Assembly (NCBI RefSeq): GCF_014284305.1
Contig: NZ_JACOFW010000010.1
Location: 62,001 to 126,000 of the forward strand
DNA from: Affinundibacterium seohonense
GTDB taxonomy: Bacteria > Pseudomonadota > Gammaproteobacteria > Burkholderiales > Burkholderiaceae_D
Reading direction: 5' to 3'
Length of the DNA: 64,000 bases
The notes under the pieces were generated by a model, which was not told the origin of the DNA, ran no database searches, and worked only from the letters and a program-made list of their open reading frames with translations. The position numbers and the translations under genes are program-made. Positions 26,014 to 35,628 of the stretch are shown piece after piece (positions within the stretch are counted from its first letter, which is position 1; each line of letters begins with the position of its first letter).

Positions 26014-26090
26014 CGTCATCCCTGCGCAGGCAGGGATCCAGTGTCTTTAGGCTTTTACGCTGCTGGATTCCCTCCCCCCGCGGGAATGAC
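26014..26090. repeat. REP-like hairpin repeat (CGTCATCCC type)
   Basis: The left arm begins CGTCATCCCTGCGCAGG and continues to GGGATCCAG at 26040. The right arm begins CTGGATTCCC at 26063 and ends GGGAATGAC at 26090. The arms are imperfectly complementary. This is a widespread extragenic repeat style. A second copy with the same left half occurs at 57551, where it has been split by an inserted element. Here it lies between purE and purK. Confidence 0.8.
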
Positions 26091-26175
26091 ATTGAGTAAC
26101 AAGCGCTCTAGATTTTTAGTTTTGTACCAGCATCAAACGACGTTTCAAATCGCATTTAATTTGTATCGCACCAGC

Positions 26176-27393
26176 ATGGAAAAACCAACGATGTCCACTT
26201 CTACTATCAATACCAATCCACAATTCCCCAACAACAAAACCAGCATGTTAGGCATGGTTGGTGGTGGACAATTAGGACGTATGTTTGTGCATGAAGCACA
26301 GGCTCTGGGTTTTAAAGTGATGGTGTTGGAACCTGAAGCAGGCAGCCCAGCTGCACATGCTGCCGATGGGCATATTCAAGCTGCTTATGATGATGCGTCG
26401 GGTTTGCAGCAATTAGCAGCAGCCTGTACTTCGTTCACGACCGAGTTTGAAAACGTCCCCGCAGCAAGTCTGGCTAAGCTGGCGGAAACCGGTTTTGTCG
26501 CACCAAGCGCCGCTTGCGTCTCCATCGCCCAAGATCGCATCGAAGAGAAAGCTTTCTTCACGCGTTGCGCACCACAAACCGACATTTTGCCAGCACCGCA
26601 CGCGATTCTGCGTACAGCGGATGATCTGGAAAAAGTCAGTGCCGATTTGTTTCCGGGTATTTTGAAAACTGCGCGCATGGGCTATGACGGCAAAGGTCAA
26701 GTGCGTGTGAAGTCGATGGAAGAATTACGCACGGCATTTGACAATCTCAAGGGTGTGGTCTGTGTGCTTGAAAAAATGCTGCCGCTCGCCTATGAGATTT
26801 CTGTATTGGTAGCACGTGGTGCAGATGGTCAAGCTGTCGTGTATCCGATTGCAGAAAACGTTCATCGTGATGGCATCTTGTTTACGACAACAGTGCCAAG
26901 TCCGCACGTCTCTGAGCAAGCTGCATTGAAAACCCAAAACGCGGCATTGAAATTGATCGCGGATATCGATTACGTTGGCGTGCTCTGTATCGAATTTTTT
27001 GTCTTGGAAGACGGCTCCGTTGTCGTCAATGAAATGGCACCGCGGCCACACAATAGCGGTCACTACACAATTGATGCTTGCGTGACCAGTCAATTCGCTC
27101 AGCAAGTCAGAGCGATGGCACGTTTGCCTTTAGGCGATGTGCGTCAGCATTCACCTTGCGTAATGTTGAATATTCTTGGTGATATTTGGTTTGACGATGT
27201 TGAACAAAATACTGAACGTCAACCTGCTTGGGATAAAGTCTTAGCCTTACCATCAGCGCATTTGCATTTATACGGCAAGTCGGAAGCGCGTCGTGCCCGC
27301 AAAATGGGACACATCACTTTTATAGCGCCAACATTAGAACAAGCGCAGGACGAGATGCGCCAAGCTTGTGCCATCCTCGGCATTGAAGTTTGA
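26176..27393 (+). CDS. purK: 5-(Carboxyamino)imidazole ribonucleotide synthase
   Basis: PurK uses ATP and bicarbonate to make N5-CAIR for PurE. It is an ATP-grasp enzyme of about 405 residues. 'LGMVGGGQLGRMFVHEA' is the N-terminal dinucleotide-like fold; 'PGILKTARMGYDGKGQ' and 'EISVLVARGADGQ' are ATP-grasp motifs; 'VNEMAPRPHNSGHYTIDAC' is the diagnostic C-terminal loop. The start at 26176 is chosen over one at 26041 because the earlier one would translate the REP-like hairpin; an ATG at 26191 is also possible. Confidence 0.94.
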   Translation: MEKPTMSTSTINTNPQFPNNKTSMLGMVGGGQLGRMFVHEAQALGFKVMVLEPEAGSPAAHAADGHIQAAYDDASGLQQLAAACTSFTTEFENVPAASLAKLAETGFVAPSAACVSIAQDRIEEKAFFTRCAPQTDILPAPHAILRTADDLEKVSADLFPGILKTARMGYDGKGQVRVKSMEELRTAFDNLKGVVCVLEKMLPLAYEISVLVARGADGQAVVYPIAENVHRDGILFTTTVPSPHVSEQAALKTQNAALKLIADIDYVGVLCIEFFVLEDGSVVVNEMAPRPHNSGHYTIDACVTSQFAQQVRAMARLPLGDVRQHSPCVMLNILGDIWFDDVEQNTERQPAWDKVLALPSAHLHLYGKSEARRARKMGHITFIAPTLEQAQDEMRQACAILGIEV

Positions 27394-27405
27394 TCGCGAC
27401 CGAGG

Positions 27406-28437
27406 TTGAGATTGAATTCTTCTGAACAAATTCTTGCCGCTGCGCGCGCCTTAGAACAGGGCGCATTAGTCGGCTTTCCTACAGAAACTGTGTACGGCCT
27501 TGGTGCCGATGCGGAGAATGTCGATGCAGTCGCGAATATTTATAAAGCCAAAGGTCGGCCATCGAATCATCCGGTGATTGTGCATGTTGCTCCCGAAGCG
27601 GATATTTCGTATTGGGTCAAAGAGATTCCAGCACCAGCACAAATACTGATCGACGCTTTTTGGCCCGGACCTTTGACTTTGATTTTGAAGCGCGCCGATC
27701 ATATTCCAGATGCGGTCTCTGGTGGTCAGGATTCTATTGGTATCCGTTGTCCTTCGCATCCCGTTGCACAAGCTTTATTGCGCGTATTTAAAGACGGTAA
27801 GGGTGGCGTTGCCGCGCCATCTGCAAATAAGTTTGGTCATGTTAGTCCGACAAAAGCCGAGCACGTCTTAGAAGAATTTCCCGAAGAAGTAGCAAGCGGC
27901 ATGATTGCCTCAGTGCTCGATGGTGGACAAAGTGATGTCGGTATAGAATCGACGATTGTGGATATGAGTCGTTTAGGGACACATGGCCCAGTGTTATTGC
28001 GCCCCGGTCATATTACTGCGACACAATTGGAACAAGTGTTGGATATGACTGTGAATGCGCCAGATCAAGCTGCGCCGCGCGCGTCTGGAACATTGGAAGC
28101 GCATTATGCGCCGAGTACACCGGTTGCGATGGTCGCAGTTGAAGAATTAGAGCCGACGATTACGCAATTGCTTGCAGCGGAAAAGCGCGTCGCCGTGATG
28201 GCGTACCAGCCACATACAAGCAATGCGCAATTGCAGGGATGGCGTCAATTGAATCCAGATCCGGTTTCCTATGCCCATGATCTTTATGCGGATCTGCGTG
28301 AGCTCGATCATGTTGGCGCTGACATTATTCTGGTTGAAGCATTACCAATGGAGCGTGAGTGGCAAGGCGTGGCAGATCGTCTTCGCCGCGCAGCATTTGA
28401 TTCTCAGGGTATTTTAGAACGCTTGTTAACTGCCTAA
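27406..28437 (+). CDS. L-threonylcarbamoyladenylate synthase (Sua5 type)
   Basis: This enzyme makes threonylcarbamoyl-AMP, the donor for the t6A base at position 37 of tRNAs. The N-terminal YrdC domain shows 'VGFPTETVYGLGADA', 'KGRPSNHPVIVHV', 'FWPGPLTLILKR', 'IGIRCPSHPVA' and 'PSANKFGHVSPT'. At 343 residues it has the extra C-terminal Sua5 domain from about residue 215 (APRASGTLEAHYAP). No ATG is available near the N-terminus, so a TTG at 27406 or 27412 must serve. It lies 13 bp after purK. Confidence 0.94.
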   Translation: MRLNSSEQILAAARALEQGALVGFPTETVYGLGADAENVDAVANIYKAKGRPSNHPVIVHVAPEADISYWVKEIPAPAQILIDAFWPGPLTLILKRADHIPDAVSGGQDSIGIRCPSHPVAQALLRVFKDGKGGVAAPSANKFGHVSPTKAEHVLEEFPEEVASGMIASVLDGGQSDVGIESTIVDMSRLGTHGPVLLRPGHITATQLEQVLDMTVNAPDQAAPRASGTLEAHYAPSTPVAMVAVEELEPTITQLLAAEKRVAVMAYQPHTSNAQLQGWRQLNPDPVSYAHDLYADLRELDHVGADIILVEALPMEREWQGVADRLRRAAFDSQGILERLLTA

Positions 28438-28481
28438 GCGCATGTTAAACGCACGTCAGACGGACTGAAGCTGAACCGCTT

Positions 28482-28736
28482 TCACTTGTAGACCAACTTC
28501 ATCACTAAAATGAATGCCGAAAGTGATAGTGAAATCACGTTGGCCACAATAATGGGCCAGGCTCCAAGCATTAAGCCATAGATTAACCAGCCAACCGTGC
28601 CGGTCACCATGATGCAATACATACCAAGAGAAACGCCCTCAGCGCGTTTGCGGCGCCAGGTTAGCCATGCTTGCGGGATAAATGCGCTGGTCGTGAGGAA
28701 GGCCGCGATGTAGCCGACGATATCGAGTTGGGTCAT
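28482..28736 (-). CDS. SemiSWEET-type PQ-loop sugar transporter
   Basis: This 84-residue membrane protein has three hydrophobic helices and the PQ-loop signature 'TTSAFIPQAWLTWRRKRAEGVSLGMY'. SemiSWEETs form dimers that carry small sugars across the inner membrane. The ATG overlaps the stop of the upstream flavin reductase gene by four bases (ATGA), so translation is coupled, although no functional link is obvious. Confidence 0.9.
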   Translation of the reverse strand: MTQLDIVGYIAAFLTTSAFIPQAWLTWRRKRAEGVSLGMYCIMVTGTVGWLIYGLMLGAWPIIVANVISLSLSAFILVMKLVYK

Positions 28737-29242
28737 AAGGCTTTGCTAGTCAAGAATTGACCTTGGTGAAATACTAAAGGCGCTTGATCAAGTGCAGCAC
28801 ATTGTTCAACTTCGCCTACGAAAATCACATGGTCACCCTCAGGATAGCGGCTGCGATTGAAGCATTCAAACCAGGCGGAAGCACCTTTGAGTATGGGGAG
28901 TCCGGTGCGTGACAAAGTATATTCGACACCTTGAAAACGGTTTTCGGTGCGACTGGCAAATTGTTCTGCCAGATGTCGTTGATCTGCGGCTAAAACATTG
29001 ACCACATAATGTGAATTACCAGTAAAAACCGACAAACTCTGAGCACGATCACCTAAGCTCCAAAGCACCAAAGGTGGGTCCAGCGAGACTGAGTTGAAAG
29101 AGCTAGCGGTCAATCCAAGCAAGGTTCCATCTTCTAGTCGTGTCGTGATGACCGTAATGCCGGTGGCGAATTGCGATAGAGCATGGCGAAAGTGGCGGCT
29201 ATCAAAATCTGGGGGAAGTGCTGTGTTGGTTGGGGTGAACAT
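28733..29242 (-). CDS. Flavin reductase family protein
   Basis: This FMN-binding split-barrel protein is of the flavin reductase type, which supplies reduced flavin to a partner oxygenase. It is about 169 residues from the ATG at 29242; an ATG at 29269 would add nine. Typical parts are 'FRHALSQFATGITVITTR', 'GLTASSFNSVSLDPPLVLWSL', 'YVVNVLAADQRHLAEQFAS' and 'GDHVIFVGEVEQC'. It shares an ATGA overlap with the SemiSWEET gene. No oxygenase lies beside it. Confidence 0.9.
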   Translation of the reverse strand: MFTPTNTALPPDFDSRHFRHALSQFATGITVITTRLEDGTLLGLTASSFNSVSLDPPLVLWSLGDRAQSLSVFTGNSHYVVNVLAADQRHLAEQFASRTENRFQGVEYTLSRTGLPILKGASAWFECFNRSRYPEGDHVIFVGEVEQCAALDQAPLVFHQGQFLTSKAL

Positions 29243-29434
29243 TGGATTTCCAAAATCATTTTCCAGCATTATCCCAGATTTTTCCTAAACGCATCGCCTA
29301 GAAAATCGGTGCATAGTTTGCGTCTTTGTAAAAAACGAAGAAAACACTAGCGTGTGTTAAACTGTAGCACTCATTGCTAGTGAGTTGATTTTGTAACTGA
29401 TTGATTTTTAAGAATATTTAATCGTGAGCTTGCC

Positions 29435-29782
29435 ATGCTAAATAGTAAAATATTACGACTCCTTATGATGTCTTGGATCTTGACAGTTTTTATGTCGATA
29501 TTGAGTGTCAATGCGATGCAAATTGAACGCAAATTCCCTGAGGACATTAAGCGTGGCAAATTAACTACGACAGCACTGGCTCAACTCGTGATTGACGGAA
29601 AGTTGAGAGTCGATTCACCGGCTCTGCGCATCTTTAATGAAGACAATTCCATTTCAACTATTGCAAGTGTTGATGTGCGAAATATCGTGATTAACTATGT
29701 GGAAAATGAGATCGGCGAGATCGTCAGGATTTGGATTCTAACTGCGGAAGAAGCTCGACAGCCACTACCCAAAAAGAATTAA
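29435..29782 (+). CDS. Small secreted protein of unknown function
   Basis: This 115-residue protein has a hydrophobic N-terminal signal (LRLLMMSWILTVFMSILSV, with cleavage likely after VNA). The mature part starts MQIERKFPEDIKRGKLTT and seems a small beta-rich domain. I do not recognise the family. It has its own upstream region and lies 79 bp before miaB. A periplasmic location is inferred from the signal. Confidence 0.65.
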   Translation: MLNSKILRLLMMSWILTVFMSILSVNAMQIERKFPEDIKRGKLTTTALAQLVIDGKLRVDSPALRIFNEDNSISTIASVDVRNIVINYVENEIGEIVRIWILTAEEARQPLPKKN

Positions 29783-29860
29783 GTAAGGACTTGCGAACCT
29801 ATTTTCGCAAGACAGATTTTTGTAATGTGTTTTATTTAATAGTAGGAAGAATCTAGTTCC

Positions 29861-31186
29861 ATGCAGAAGAAAGTATTCATCAAAACCTTTGGTTGCCAAA
29901 TGAACGAGTATGACTCGGACAAAATGCAAGACGTGCTGGCGGCAACCGATGGCATGATCAAAACCGATAATCCGGAAGATGCCGATGTGATCTTGCTCAA
30001 CACCTGTAGTGTGCGTGAGAAGGCTTCGGAGAAAGTGTTTTCGGATCTTGGCCGCCTGCGTGAACTGAAGAAAACGAAACCAGATTTATTGATCGGCGTT
30101 GGTGGCTGTGTCGCTTCGCAAGAAGGCGAAGCGATTGTTCGTCGCGCGCCTTATGTGGATGTGGTCTTCGGTCCGCAAACTTTGCATCGCTTGCCGCAAT
30201 TGATAAAAGATCGCCGTGATACAGGTCGCTCACAAGTCGACATCAGTTTTCCTGAAATTGAAAAATTTGACCATTTGCCTCCTGCTAAAGTTGAAGGCTC
30301 CACCGCTTTTGTTTCCATCATGGAAGGCTGTTCTAAGTATTGCAGTTATTGCGTAGTGCCTTACACGCGTGGTGAAGAAGTTTCACGTCCTTTCAACGAC
30401 GTCTTGGTCGAAGTGGCTGGCTTGGCGGAGCAAGGCATTAAAGAAATTAGTTTGCTAGGTCAAAACGTCAACGCTTATCGCGGCGTCATGGAAGATGGCG
30501 AGATCGCTGACTTCGCGTTGCTTCTTGAATTCATTGCAGAATTCCCGCAAATAGAACGTATTCGTTTTGTGACTAGTCATCCTAAAGAATTTAATCAGCG
30601 TTTGATTGATGCCTATGCAAAAATTCCTAAGATAGTTGATCACGTGTATTTGCCGGCGCAACATGGCTCAGACCGTATTCTGGCGGCGATGAAGCGTGGA
30701 TACACTTCATTAGAATACAAATCGGTAATCCGGAAATTGCGTGCAGTGCGCCCGAATATACATATTTCCTCCGATTTTATTGTCGGCTTCCCAGGTGAAA
30801 CGGATGAAGATTTTGATGCGCTGATGAAGTTGATTAACGATGTGGAATTTGATAATAGCTTCAGCTTTATCTTTAGCGCTCGTCCCGGTACACCAGCGGC
30901 GAGTTTGGAAGACACTACACCTGCACCGTTAAAGCTCAAACGCCTGCAGTTTTTGCAGTCAGTGATTGATGCGAATACCAAAAAATATAGCAATGCGATG
31001 ATAGGTACGATACAGCGTATTTTAGTTGAAGGCCCATCGGTCAAAGACCCAAATGAGTTGCAAGGTCGTACCGAGAATAATCGCGTAGTGAATTTCCCAG
31101 GCGGTAAAGAGTTGATCGGTACTTTGGTGAACACACGCGTTACGGAGTCTTATAATTATTCTTTACGCGGTGAGTTGGTCGACTAA
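29861..31186 (+). CDS. miaB: tRNA-2-methylthio-N6-dimethylallyladenosine synthase
   Basis: MiaB adds a methylthio group to i6A at tRNA position 37. The 441-residue protein has the UPF0004 N-terminal domain with three cluster cysteines ([33 protein letters not shown]), the radical-SAM motif CSKYCSYC, and a C-terminal TRAM domain ending in '[13 protein letters not shown]'. It starts the miaB-phoH-ybeY series, with a hairpin-bearing 139-bp gap before phoH. Confidence 0.98.
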   Translation: MQKKVFIKTFGCQMNEYDSDKMQDVLAATDGMIKTDNPEDADVILLNTCSVREKASEKVFSDLGRLRELKKTKPDLLIGVGGCVASQEGEAIVRRAPYVDVVFGPQTLHRLPQLIKDRRDTGRSQVDISFPEIEKFDHLPPAKVEGSTAFVSIMEGCSKYCSYCVVPYTRGEEVSRPFNDVLVEVAGLAEQGIKEISLLGQNVNAYRGVMEDGEIADFALLLEFIAEFPQIERIRFVTSHPKEFNQRLIDAYAKIPKIVDHVYLPAQHGSDRILAAMKRGYTSLEYKSVIRKLRAVRPNIHISSDFIVGFPGETDEDFDALMKLINDVEFDNSFSFIFSARPGTPAASLEDTTPAPLKLKRLQFLQSVIDANTKKYSNAMIGTIQRILVEGPSVKDPNELQGRTENNRVVNFPGGKELIGTLVNTRVTESYNYSLRGELVD

Positions 31187-31204
31187 TTTTGCTTAGGTAT
31201 AAAA

Positions 31205-31280
31205 GTAGGGTGGGTTGCACCCGCCCTACGATCTTATGGTTTTCTCTGCGTTCCTCTGTGCCTCGGCGTCTCTGCGTTGA
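31205..31280. repeat. Extragenic repeats between miaB and phoH
   Basis: GTAGGGTGGG (31205-31214) pairs with CCCGCCCTAC (31220-31229) around a five-base loop, with one wobble; it may also act as a miaB terminator. Next, 31241-31280 contains TTTCTCTGCG and GTCTCTGCG units that resemble one arm of the inverted repeat at 21419-21486. Only one arm is evident, so this is probably a degraded copy. Confidence 0.55.
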
Positions 31281-31325
31281 GGGGTTTTAATTTCGACCTA
31301 GATTTATTTTAGGAAATAAAAAATT

Positions 31326-32492
31326 TTGAAAACGAAAACGCCAGTTCCAGTTTTATATTTTGTTCCGCAGCCGTTGGATAATTTGCGGCTTGCGCATTTG
31401 TGCGGCCCTTTGGATGAAAACCTGCGACAAATTTCTGCGGCTTTGGATCTGAGTATTTTTCGCCGTGGTGAGAAATTTATCGTCAGCGGAAACAATGCGG
31501 AAAAAGGTCTGGAGTTACTCGAAAAATTTTATGCGCAAGCGAAGAAAATCATCACTATTGATGAAGTTCAGTTAGCCTTGGTTGAGCAACGGGCAGCGAG
31601 CAGTTTGAAAAAAACGGCAGAGACTGCGTTTGAACCGGAAGCAGATGTCGAAGACGTATCGACTACAAAACGCCGTACTACAAAAGCGACGACGAAGACG
31701 GTGACTTCAGCAAAAAGTAAAGTCAAAGAAATCGCACCGGTCGAGGTTGAAGAAGCTATAGAAAGTCCCATCCTCAAAACTCGCCGCAGTGATTTACGCG
31801 GTCGCACGCCACATCAAAATACCTATATCAAATCTATCCTCGAACATGATATTAGTTTCGGTATAGGTCCAGCGGGAACTGGTAAGACATACTTAGCAGT
31901 CGCTTGTGCCGTCGATGCCTTAGAGCGTGATGCGGTAAAGCGTATCGTATTGACGCGTCCAGCAGTGGAAGCCGGTGAGCGCTTAGGTTTCTTGCCTGGT
32001 GATTTAGCGCAAAAAGTCGATCCTTATTTACGCCCTTTGTATGATGCGTTATACGATTTGTTAGGATTTGATCGCACCCAAAAAATGTTTGAAAAACAGG
32101 TGATCGAAATCGCCCCTTTGGCTTACATGCGTGGCCGCACTTTAAATCATTCTTTCATTATTTTGGATGAGGCGCAAAACACCACGCCTGAGCAAATGAA
32201 GATGTTCTTAACGCGCATCGGTTTTGGTAGCAAGGCCGTGATTACTGGCGACGTGACGCAGATTGATTTACAGCGCCATCAAAAGAGTGGTTTAGTCGAT
32301 GCGTGCCAAGTTTTACGCAATGTACGCGGTATCGCCTTTAACCAATTTACTAGTGTTGACGTAGTGCGACATCCTTTGGTTGGTCGTATTGTTGATGCCT
32401 ATGAAGAAGCGACGCAACATCAAGACCAGCAAGATGCGGAGATCGTCAATCTGAAGCACGCAACTGCAATGAATAAACCTCGACGTAGATAA
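31326..32492 (+). CDS. ybeZ: PhoH family ATPase (YbeZ)
   Basis: This 388-residue PhoH-like protein is associated with RNA metabolism and ribosome maturation together with YbeY. A KH-like N-terminal part ([17 protein letters not shown]) is followed by a linker of about 60 residues rich in Lys and Thr ([21 protein letters not shown]). The PhoH ATPase domain has Walker A '[13 protein letters not shown]' and Walker B '[23 protein letters not shown]'. The start is a TTG at 31326 with AGGA upstream. ybeY follows after 11 bp. Confidence 0.94.
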   Translation: MKTKTPVPVLYFVPQPLDNLRLAHLCGPLDENLRQISAALDLSIFRRGEKFIVSGNNAEKGLELLEKFYAQAKKIITIDEVQLALVEQRAASSLKKTAETAFEPEADVEDVSTTKRRTTKATTKTVTSAKSKVKEIAPVEVEEAIESPILKTRRSDLRGRTPHQNTYIKSILEHDISFGIGPAGTGKTYLAVACAVDALERDAVKRIVLTRPAVEAGERLGFLPGDLAQKVDPYLRPLYDALYDLLGFDRTQKMFEKQVIEIAPLAYMRGRTLNHSFIILDEAQNTTPEQMKMFLTRIGFGSKAVITGDVTQIDLQRHQKSGLVDACQVLRNVRGIAFNQFTSVDVVRHPLVGRIVDAYEEATQHQDQQDAEIVNLKHATAMNKPRRR

Positions 32493-32503
32493 TGTAAATA
32501 ATC

Positions 32504-32968
32504 ATGGCAACTAGTCCTAAACCTAAATTAACACTATCCGTTCAATACGTCGACGAGCGCTTGAAAGACGTATTAACCCGTCCTTTATTGCGCAAAACCA
32601 TACAAGCGGCTTTGTTCTTCCCAGCAGAATTGACGCTGCGCATCGTCGACGCTGAAGAAGGACAAGAACTCAATCGTGATTATCGCGGCAAAGATTACGC
32701 GACCAATGTGTTGACCTTTGCCTACACCGAAGATAGTGATGCTGAAGTCACGCAAGCCGATATCATTTTGTGCACCGATGTGCTTGAAAAAGAAGCCAAA
32801 GAACAAAAGAAAACCGTGCTCGAACATGCTCAACATTTAGTTGTACACGGTGTCTTACATGCACAAGGCTATGATCACGAAACAGATGAAGAAGCCGAAG
32901 AAATGGAAGCTTTGGAAGTCGAGATTCTGGCGGGTTTGGGTCTAGCCAATCCTTACGTAGAGTCTTGA
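32504..32968 (+). CDS. ybeY: rRNA maturation RNase YbeY
   Basis: YbeY is a metal-dependent endonuclease involved in 16S rRNA maturation and ribosome quality control. The 154-residue protein carries the three-His zinc site in '[15 protein letters not shown]' and the conserved '[16 protein letters not shown]'. It follows phoH by 11 bp. In many relatives corC and lnt come next, but here about 2.9 kb of other genes intervene. Confidence 0.97.
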   Translation: MATSPKPKLTLSVQYVDERLKDVLTRPLLRKTIQAALFFPAELTLRIVDAEEGQELNRDYRGKDYATNVLTFAYTEDSDAEVTQADIILCTDVLEKEAKEQKKTVLEHAQHLVVHGVLHAQGYDHETDEEAEEMEALEVEILAGLGLANPYVES

Positions 32969-33002
32969 TTTTTCGTTTCGAAATTCGAACTCGCTTAATC
33001 CA

Positions 33003-33647
33003 TTAATCTTGGCGTTGCCGCAGTAATGCAAAGCCAAGATAGCTAAACCAGATGATTTGGCTAAGACCAAATATTTCTGTGAGCCCATCAGCAGGGTAGC
33101 ATGTTGCGATGCCTGCGACACCAACAACAATGCCAAGATAGTGCAATGTTGTCGGTAGCACCTTAGCTTTCAGTCCTGCGCAGCTAATCAGCAAAACCCA
33201 CAGCCCCCCAACAATTTCATTACCGCCGCCCAAAGCGCCCGTTATCGTGGTAACACTAAGCCACAGCGCACGCGTTTGCCCTGGTTCTGTGAGACTCAAT
33301 TTGAGAACTGCATCTAAACCGATGTTCGCCAGCATTCCACTAGCGATGACCAGACCAGCCCACAAAACGCCAAAGATTGAGGCGAGTTGCGTGAGTGTGG
33401 CCGCAGTACTTTTTAATCGTTCATGTAGTGCCAATACTAAGACTGCTAGCAGTATGCCAAAGATGACATAAGCAAGTAGATTACTGAAGAAAAGTAAGCT
33501 TTGTTTCCCCGCTAAAAATGTCAATTTTTGCGCAGTATCAAGTCCGCTCGGCGCCGCTAGTACGGTACCGTAAAGTACAAATGTGGTGATATAAATTAAG
33601 GCTTCACATAGTGCTGCAATGCCAGCTGTTTTCTGTAAATTCATCAT
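33003..33647 (-). CDS. DUF4386-like membrane protein
   Basis: This 214-residue protein has about six hydrophobic helices and fits DUF4386. The opening 'MMNLQKTAGIAALCEALIYI' and the closing 'AGVAGIATCYPADGLTEIFGLSQIIWFSYLGFALL' match that family as I remember it. AAGGA lies upstream of the start. It is the last gene of a leftward set with a small XRE regulator and a DUF2975 protein. Function is unknown. Confidence 0.8.
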   Translation of the reverse strand: MMNLQKTAGIAALCEALIYITTFVLYGTVLAAPSGLDTAQKLTFLAGKQSLLFFSNLLAYVIFGILLAVLVLALHERLKSTAATLTQLASIFGVLWAGLVIASGMLANIGLDAVLKLSLTEPGQTRALWLSVTTITGALGGGNEIVGGLWVLLISCAGLKAKVLPTTLHYLGIVVGVAGIATCYPADGLTEIFGLSQIIWFSYLGFALLRQRQD

Positions 33648-33700
33648 CGTTTGTTTCCTTTGTCGGTTATGTTCAAGTGGCCGTGTTGGAACTTCAGAAA

Positions 33701-33952
33701 TTACCCAGCATTTTCTACATCGTTAGTTGTGTTCTGTGCCTCGGATACCTTGCCGTCAAAGGCCAAAATATCGCCTGGCTGACACTGCAATACCTGACAA
33801 ATTTTTTCCAGCGTATCAAAGCGTATCGCCTTCGCACGTCCTGATTTGAGCACCGATAAATTTTGTGGTGTGATATCGACTAATTCCGCCAAAGTGTTCA
33901 GACGCATTTTGCGCTGTGCTAACACCACATCTAAGTTCACAATGATAGGCAT
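33701..33952 (-). CDS. Small XRE-family (YozG-like) transcriptional regulator
   Basis: This 83-residue protein is almost entirely a helix-turn-helix domain: 'IVNLDVVLAQRKMRLNTLAELVDITPQNLSVLKSGRAKAIRFDTLEKICQVLQCQPGDIL'. The short tail is acidic. The YozG-type regulators are usually encoded beside a DUF2975 membrane protein, as is the case here with 9 bp between them. Self-regulation through the inverted repeat at 34615-34639 is inference. Confidence 0.92.
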   Translation of the reverse strand: MPIIVNLDVVLAQRKMRLNTLAELVDITPQNLSVLKSGRAKAIRFDTLEKICQVLQCQPGDILAFDGKVSEAQNTTNDVENAG

Positions 33953-33961
33953 GCAGTTTCC

Positions 33962-34549
33962 TTAAATGGTGAGTTCGGCTTCTTCGTTGAGATCGGTGCC
34001 GATTTCCAGGGCCCATAGGATCAGGCTATAGAAACCGAGATCGATTAGCGTGATTCCAGACAAGTAACACCAATTCAAAAAACGCTCGCCATTGCCATTA
34101 TCGAGTTGAGATGCGACAAAACAAATTGCAAGGAAATGGACGAGTATGGCGATCCATGAGAAGTAAAAATTCACGCGATATGCCTTGCGAGCATGGTTAA
34201 GTGCGCGCGCATTGAAAACATCACCTGAGTGGAAACATTGAACTAAATTTTGAACATGGGTAAGGATGTAGATTAAAGGAGCGAGGAATAGCCCTAGAAA
34301 AATAAGCAGAAAAATCCTTGCAGTTAAAGTGATTCCTGGCTTGAAGAACTCGCCAAGTTGATTGGGATCGTCTATCAATTTAATAATGCTTTGTTGAAGG
34401 TCAATGTTGCCAGAGTCTACAGAGATTAGAGCAAGGAGGCCAGCAATGCCGCCTAAATACGCAAGGGTAAGTAATGGCGTAAATAACCAAAGCAAATATC
34501 CACTAATTTTGCGAAATGCAGCAATACGTTTGTTGCGTTCTAAGTTCAT
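33962..34549 (-). CDS. DUF2975-like membrane protein
   Basis: This 195-residue protein has four hydrophobic segments and fits DUF2975, a family whose genes commonly pair with a small XRE regulator. Visible parts are 'LLWLFTPLLTLAYLGGIAGLLALI', 'LLIFLGLFLAPLIYILTHVQNLVQCFHSGDVFNARALNHARKAYRVNFYFSW' and the final helix. AGGAGC stands before the ATG. It starts the leftward DUF2975-XRE-DUF4386 set. Confidence 0.85.
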   Translation of the reverse strand: MNLERNKRIAAFRKISGYLLWLFTPLLTLAYLGGIAGLLALISVDSGNIDLQQSIIKLIDDPNQLGEFFKPGITLTARIFLLIFLGLFLAPLIYILTHVQNLVQCFHSGDVFNARALNHARKAYRVNFYFSWIAILVHFLAICFVASQLDNGNGERFLNWCYLSGITLIDLGFYSLILWALEIGTDLNEEAELTI

Positions 34550-34614
34550 ACATCGCTCCTGAATTGGTTTCTCGATGTGCGTATTGTATGAAGTAAAAAT
34601 ATGAAAAGCAATTA

Positions 34615-34639
34615 AAAATTATCGTTTATCGATAATTTT
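34615..34639. promoter_or_regulatory. Candidate operator for the XRE/DUF2975 module
   Basis: AAAATTATCG (34615-34624) and CGATAATTTT (34630-34639) are perfect inverted arms around TTTAT. It lies in the divergent gap between the DUF2975 gene and the histidine phosphatase gene. The TTATCG...CGATAA core has the form expected of a site bound by a small dimeric XRE protein. Binding is inferred, and a hairpin in RNA is the alternative. Confidence 0.5.
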
Positions 34640-34749
34640 TTATTGTTATGTAATTTTTTGTGTTTGATGTACGTGAGCTGTTTATAATCTCATGAAGTGT
34701 CTTTTATGACGGCTAATCGACAGTTGAAAATCCTTGAAAAGAGAAAGAA

Positions 34750-35232
34750 ATGAAAAATATCTTACGCGCATTCCTATTGATCTTGGCCTTTCAGATAAGT
34801 GCGGTAGCTTGGTCGCAAACCATCGTGATTGTGCGTCACGCTGAGAAAGTTGACGAAAGTCGAGATCCACTTTTAAGTTTGAAGGGCAAGCAGCGTGCAA
34901 TCAATTTGGCGCTGCATTTGCGTGATGCGGATATCAAACGTGTTTATGCGACCGAATTTCAGCGCACGCAGATGACGGCGGCACCTTTAGCGGATGTGCG
35001 TCAATTGTCGGTCACACAGTATGCCGCGAAAGAATCTGCGAGTTTTGGAAAAACTCTGTTGGCGGCAGATGTGAATACTTTGGTGGTCGGACACTCAAAC
35101 ACCTTGCTCGATATTTTGAAAGGTATGGGGATCACCGATGTGAAACCAGTTGCGGATGATGAATATGATCGTCTAATCATCGTGACACTGAACAAAAATG
35201 CCAGTCCTTCGTACACTTTGTTGCGCTATTAG
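34750..35232 (+). CDS. Secreted histidine phosphatase family protein
   Basis: This 160-residue protein starts with a signal peptide (NILRAFLLILAFQISAVAWS). The mature part has the RHG-type motif 'IVIVRHAEKVDESRDP', 'RVYATEFQRTQMTAAPL' and the second catalytic His in 'VNTLVVGHSNTLLDIL'. It is a phosphoglycerate mutase-like phosphatase, likely periplasmic, with unknown substrate. It is divergent from the DUF2975 operon. Confidence 0.92.
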   Translation: MKNILRAFLLILAFQISAVAWSQTIVIVRHAEKVDESRDPLLSLKGKQRAINLALHLRDADIKRVYATEFQRTQMTAAPLADVRQLSVTQYAAKESASFGKTLLAADVNTLVVGHSNTLLDILKGMGITDVKPVADDEYDRLIIVTLNKNASPSYTLLRY

Positions 35233-35316
35233 ATTCGATGCATTCGTCTTCGAAAGGCGCTCAATGCCGAGGAACCGTGAAGCATGTGCGCCTTGAAAGT
35301 CTCAGTTTTAGCTTTT

Positions 35317-35628
35317 TCAATCACTGAAAATTCCTGTGGAACCGAAGAGCAAGAAAAGTAGTGCAACATGCAAGCCAAAACAAAACCAGCTAAACCATTT
35401 GAAAAATGCTTTCTGTGTCTTGTGTCGGAAAAAAGACTGTGCAACTAAGGCACCAATAGCACCACCAGCGAATGTGTAGCCATGCAAGGTTTTCTCTGCG
35501 ATGCGGGGTTTTTTTGTACGTGCCGCTGCCTTGTCCCAGCCATATAGCCAGAAGCAGATTAGATTCAGAATGAGGTAGTAGGAGATGAAAAAACTCTCAA
35601 GCGGATATTCTTGGAAGAATTGATGCAT
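35317..35628 (-). CDS. DUF1294-like small membrane protein
   Basis: This 103-residue protein has three hydrophobic segments. 'NLICFWLYGWDKAAARTKKPRIAEKTLHGYTFAGGAIGALVAQSFFRHKTQKAFF' fits DUF1294 well. In some proteins this domain is fused to a cold-shock domain, but here it stands alone. It has no clear operon partner and lies opposite the corC-lnt genes. Confidence 0.88.
   Translation of the reverse strand: MHQFFQEYPLESFFISYYLILNLICFWLYGWDKAAARTKKPRIAEKTLHGYTFAGGAIGALVAQSFFRHKTQKAFFKWFSWFCFGLHVALLFLLFGSTGIFSD

Noticed and set aside
26041-26175. N-terminal extension of PurK
   Set aside because: It would translate part of a REP-like hairpin repeat; homologous PurK proteins start close to the GGGQLGRM motif.
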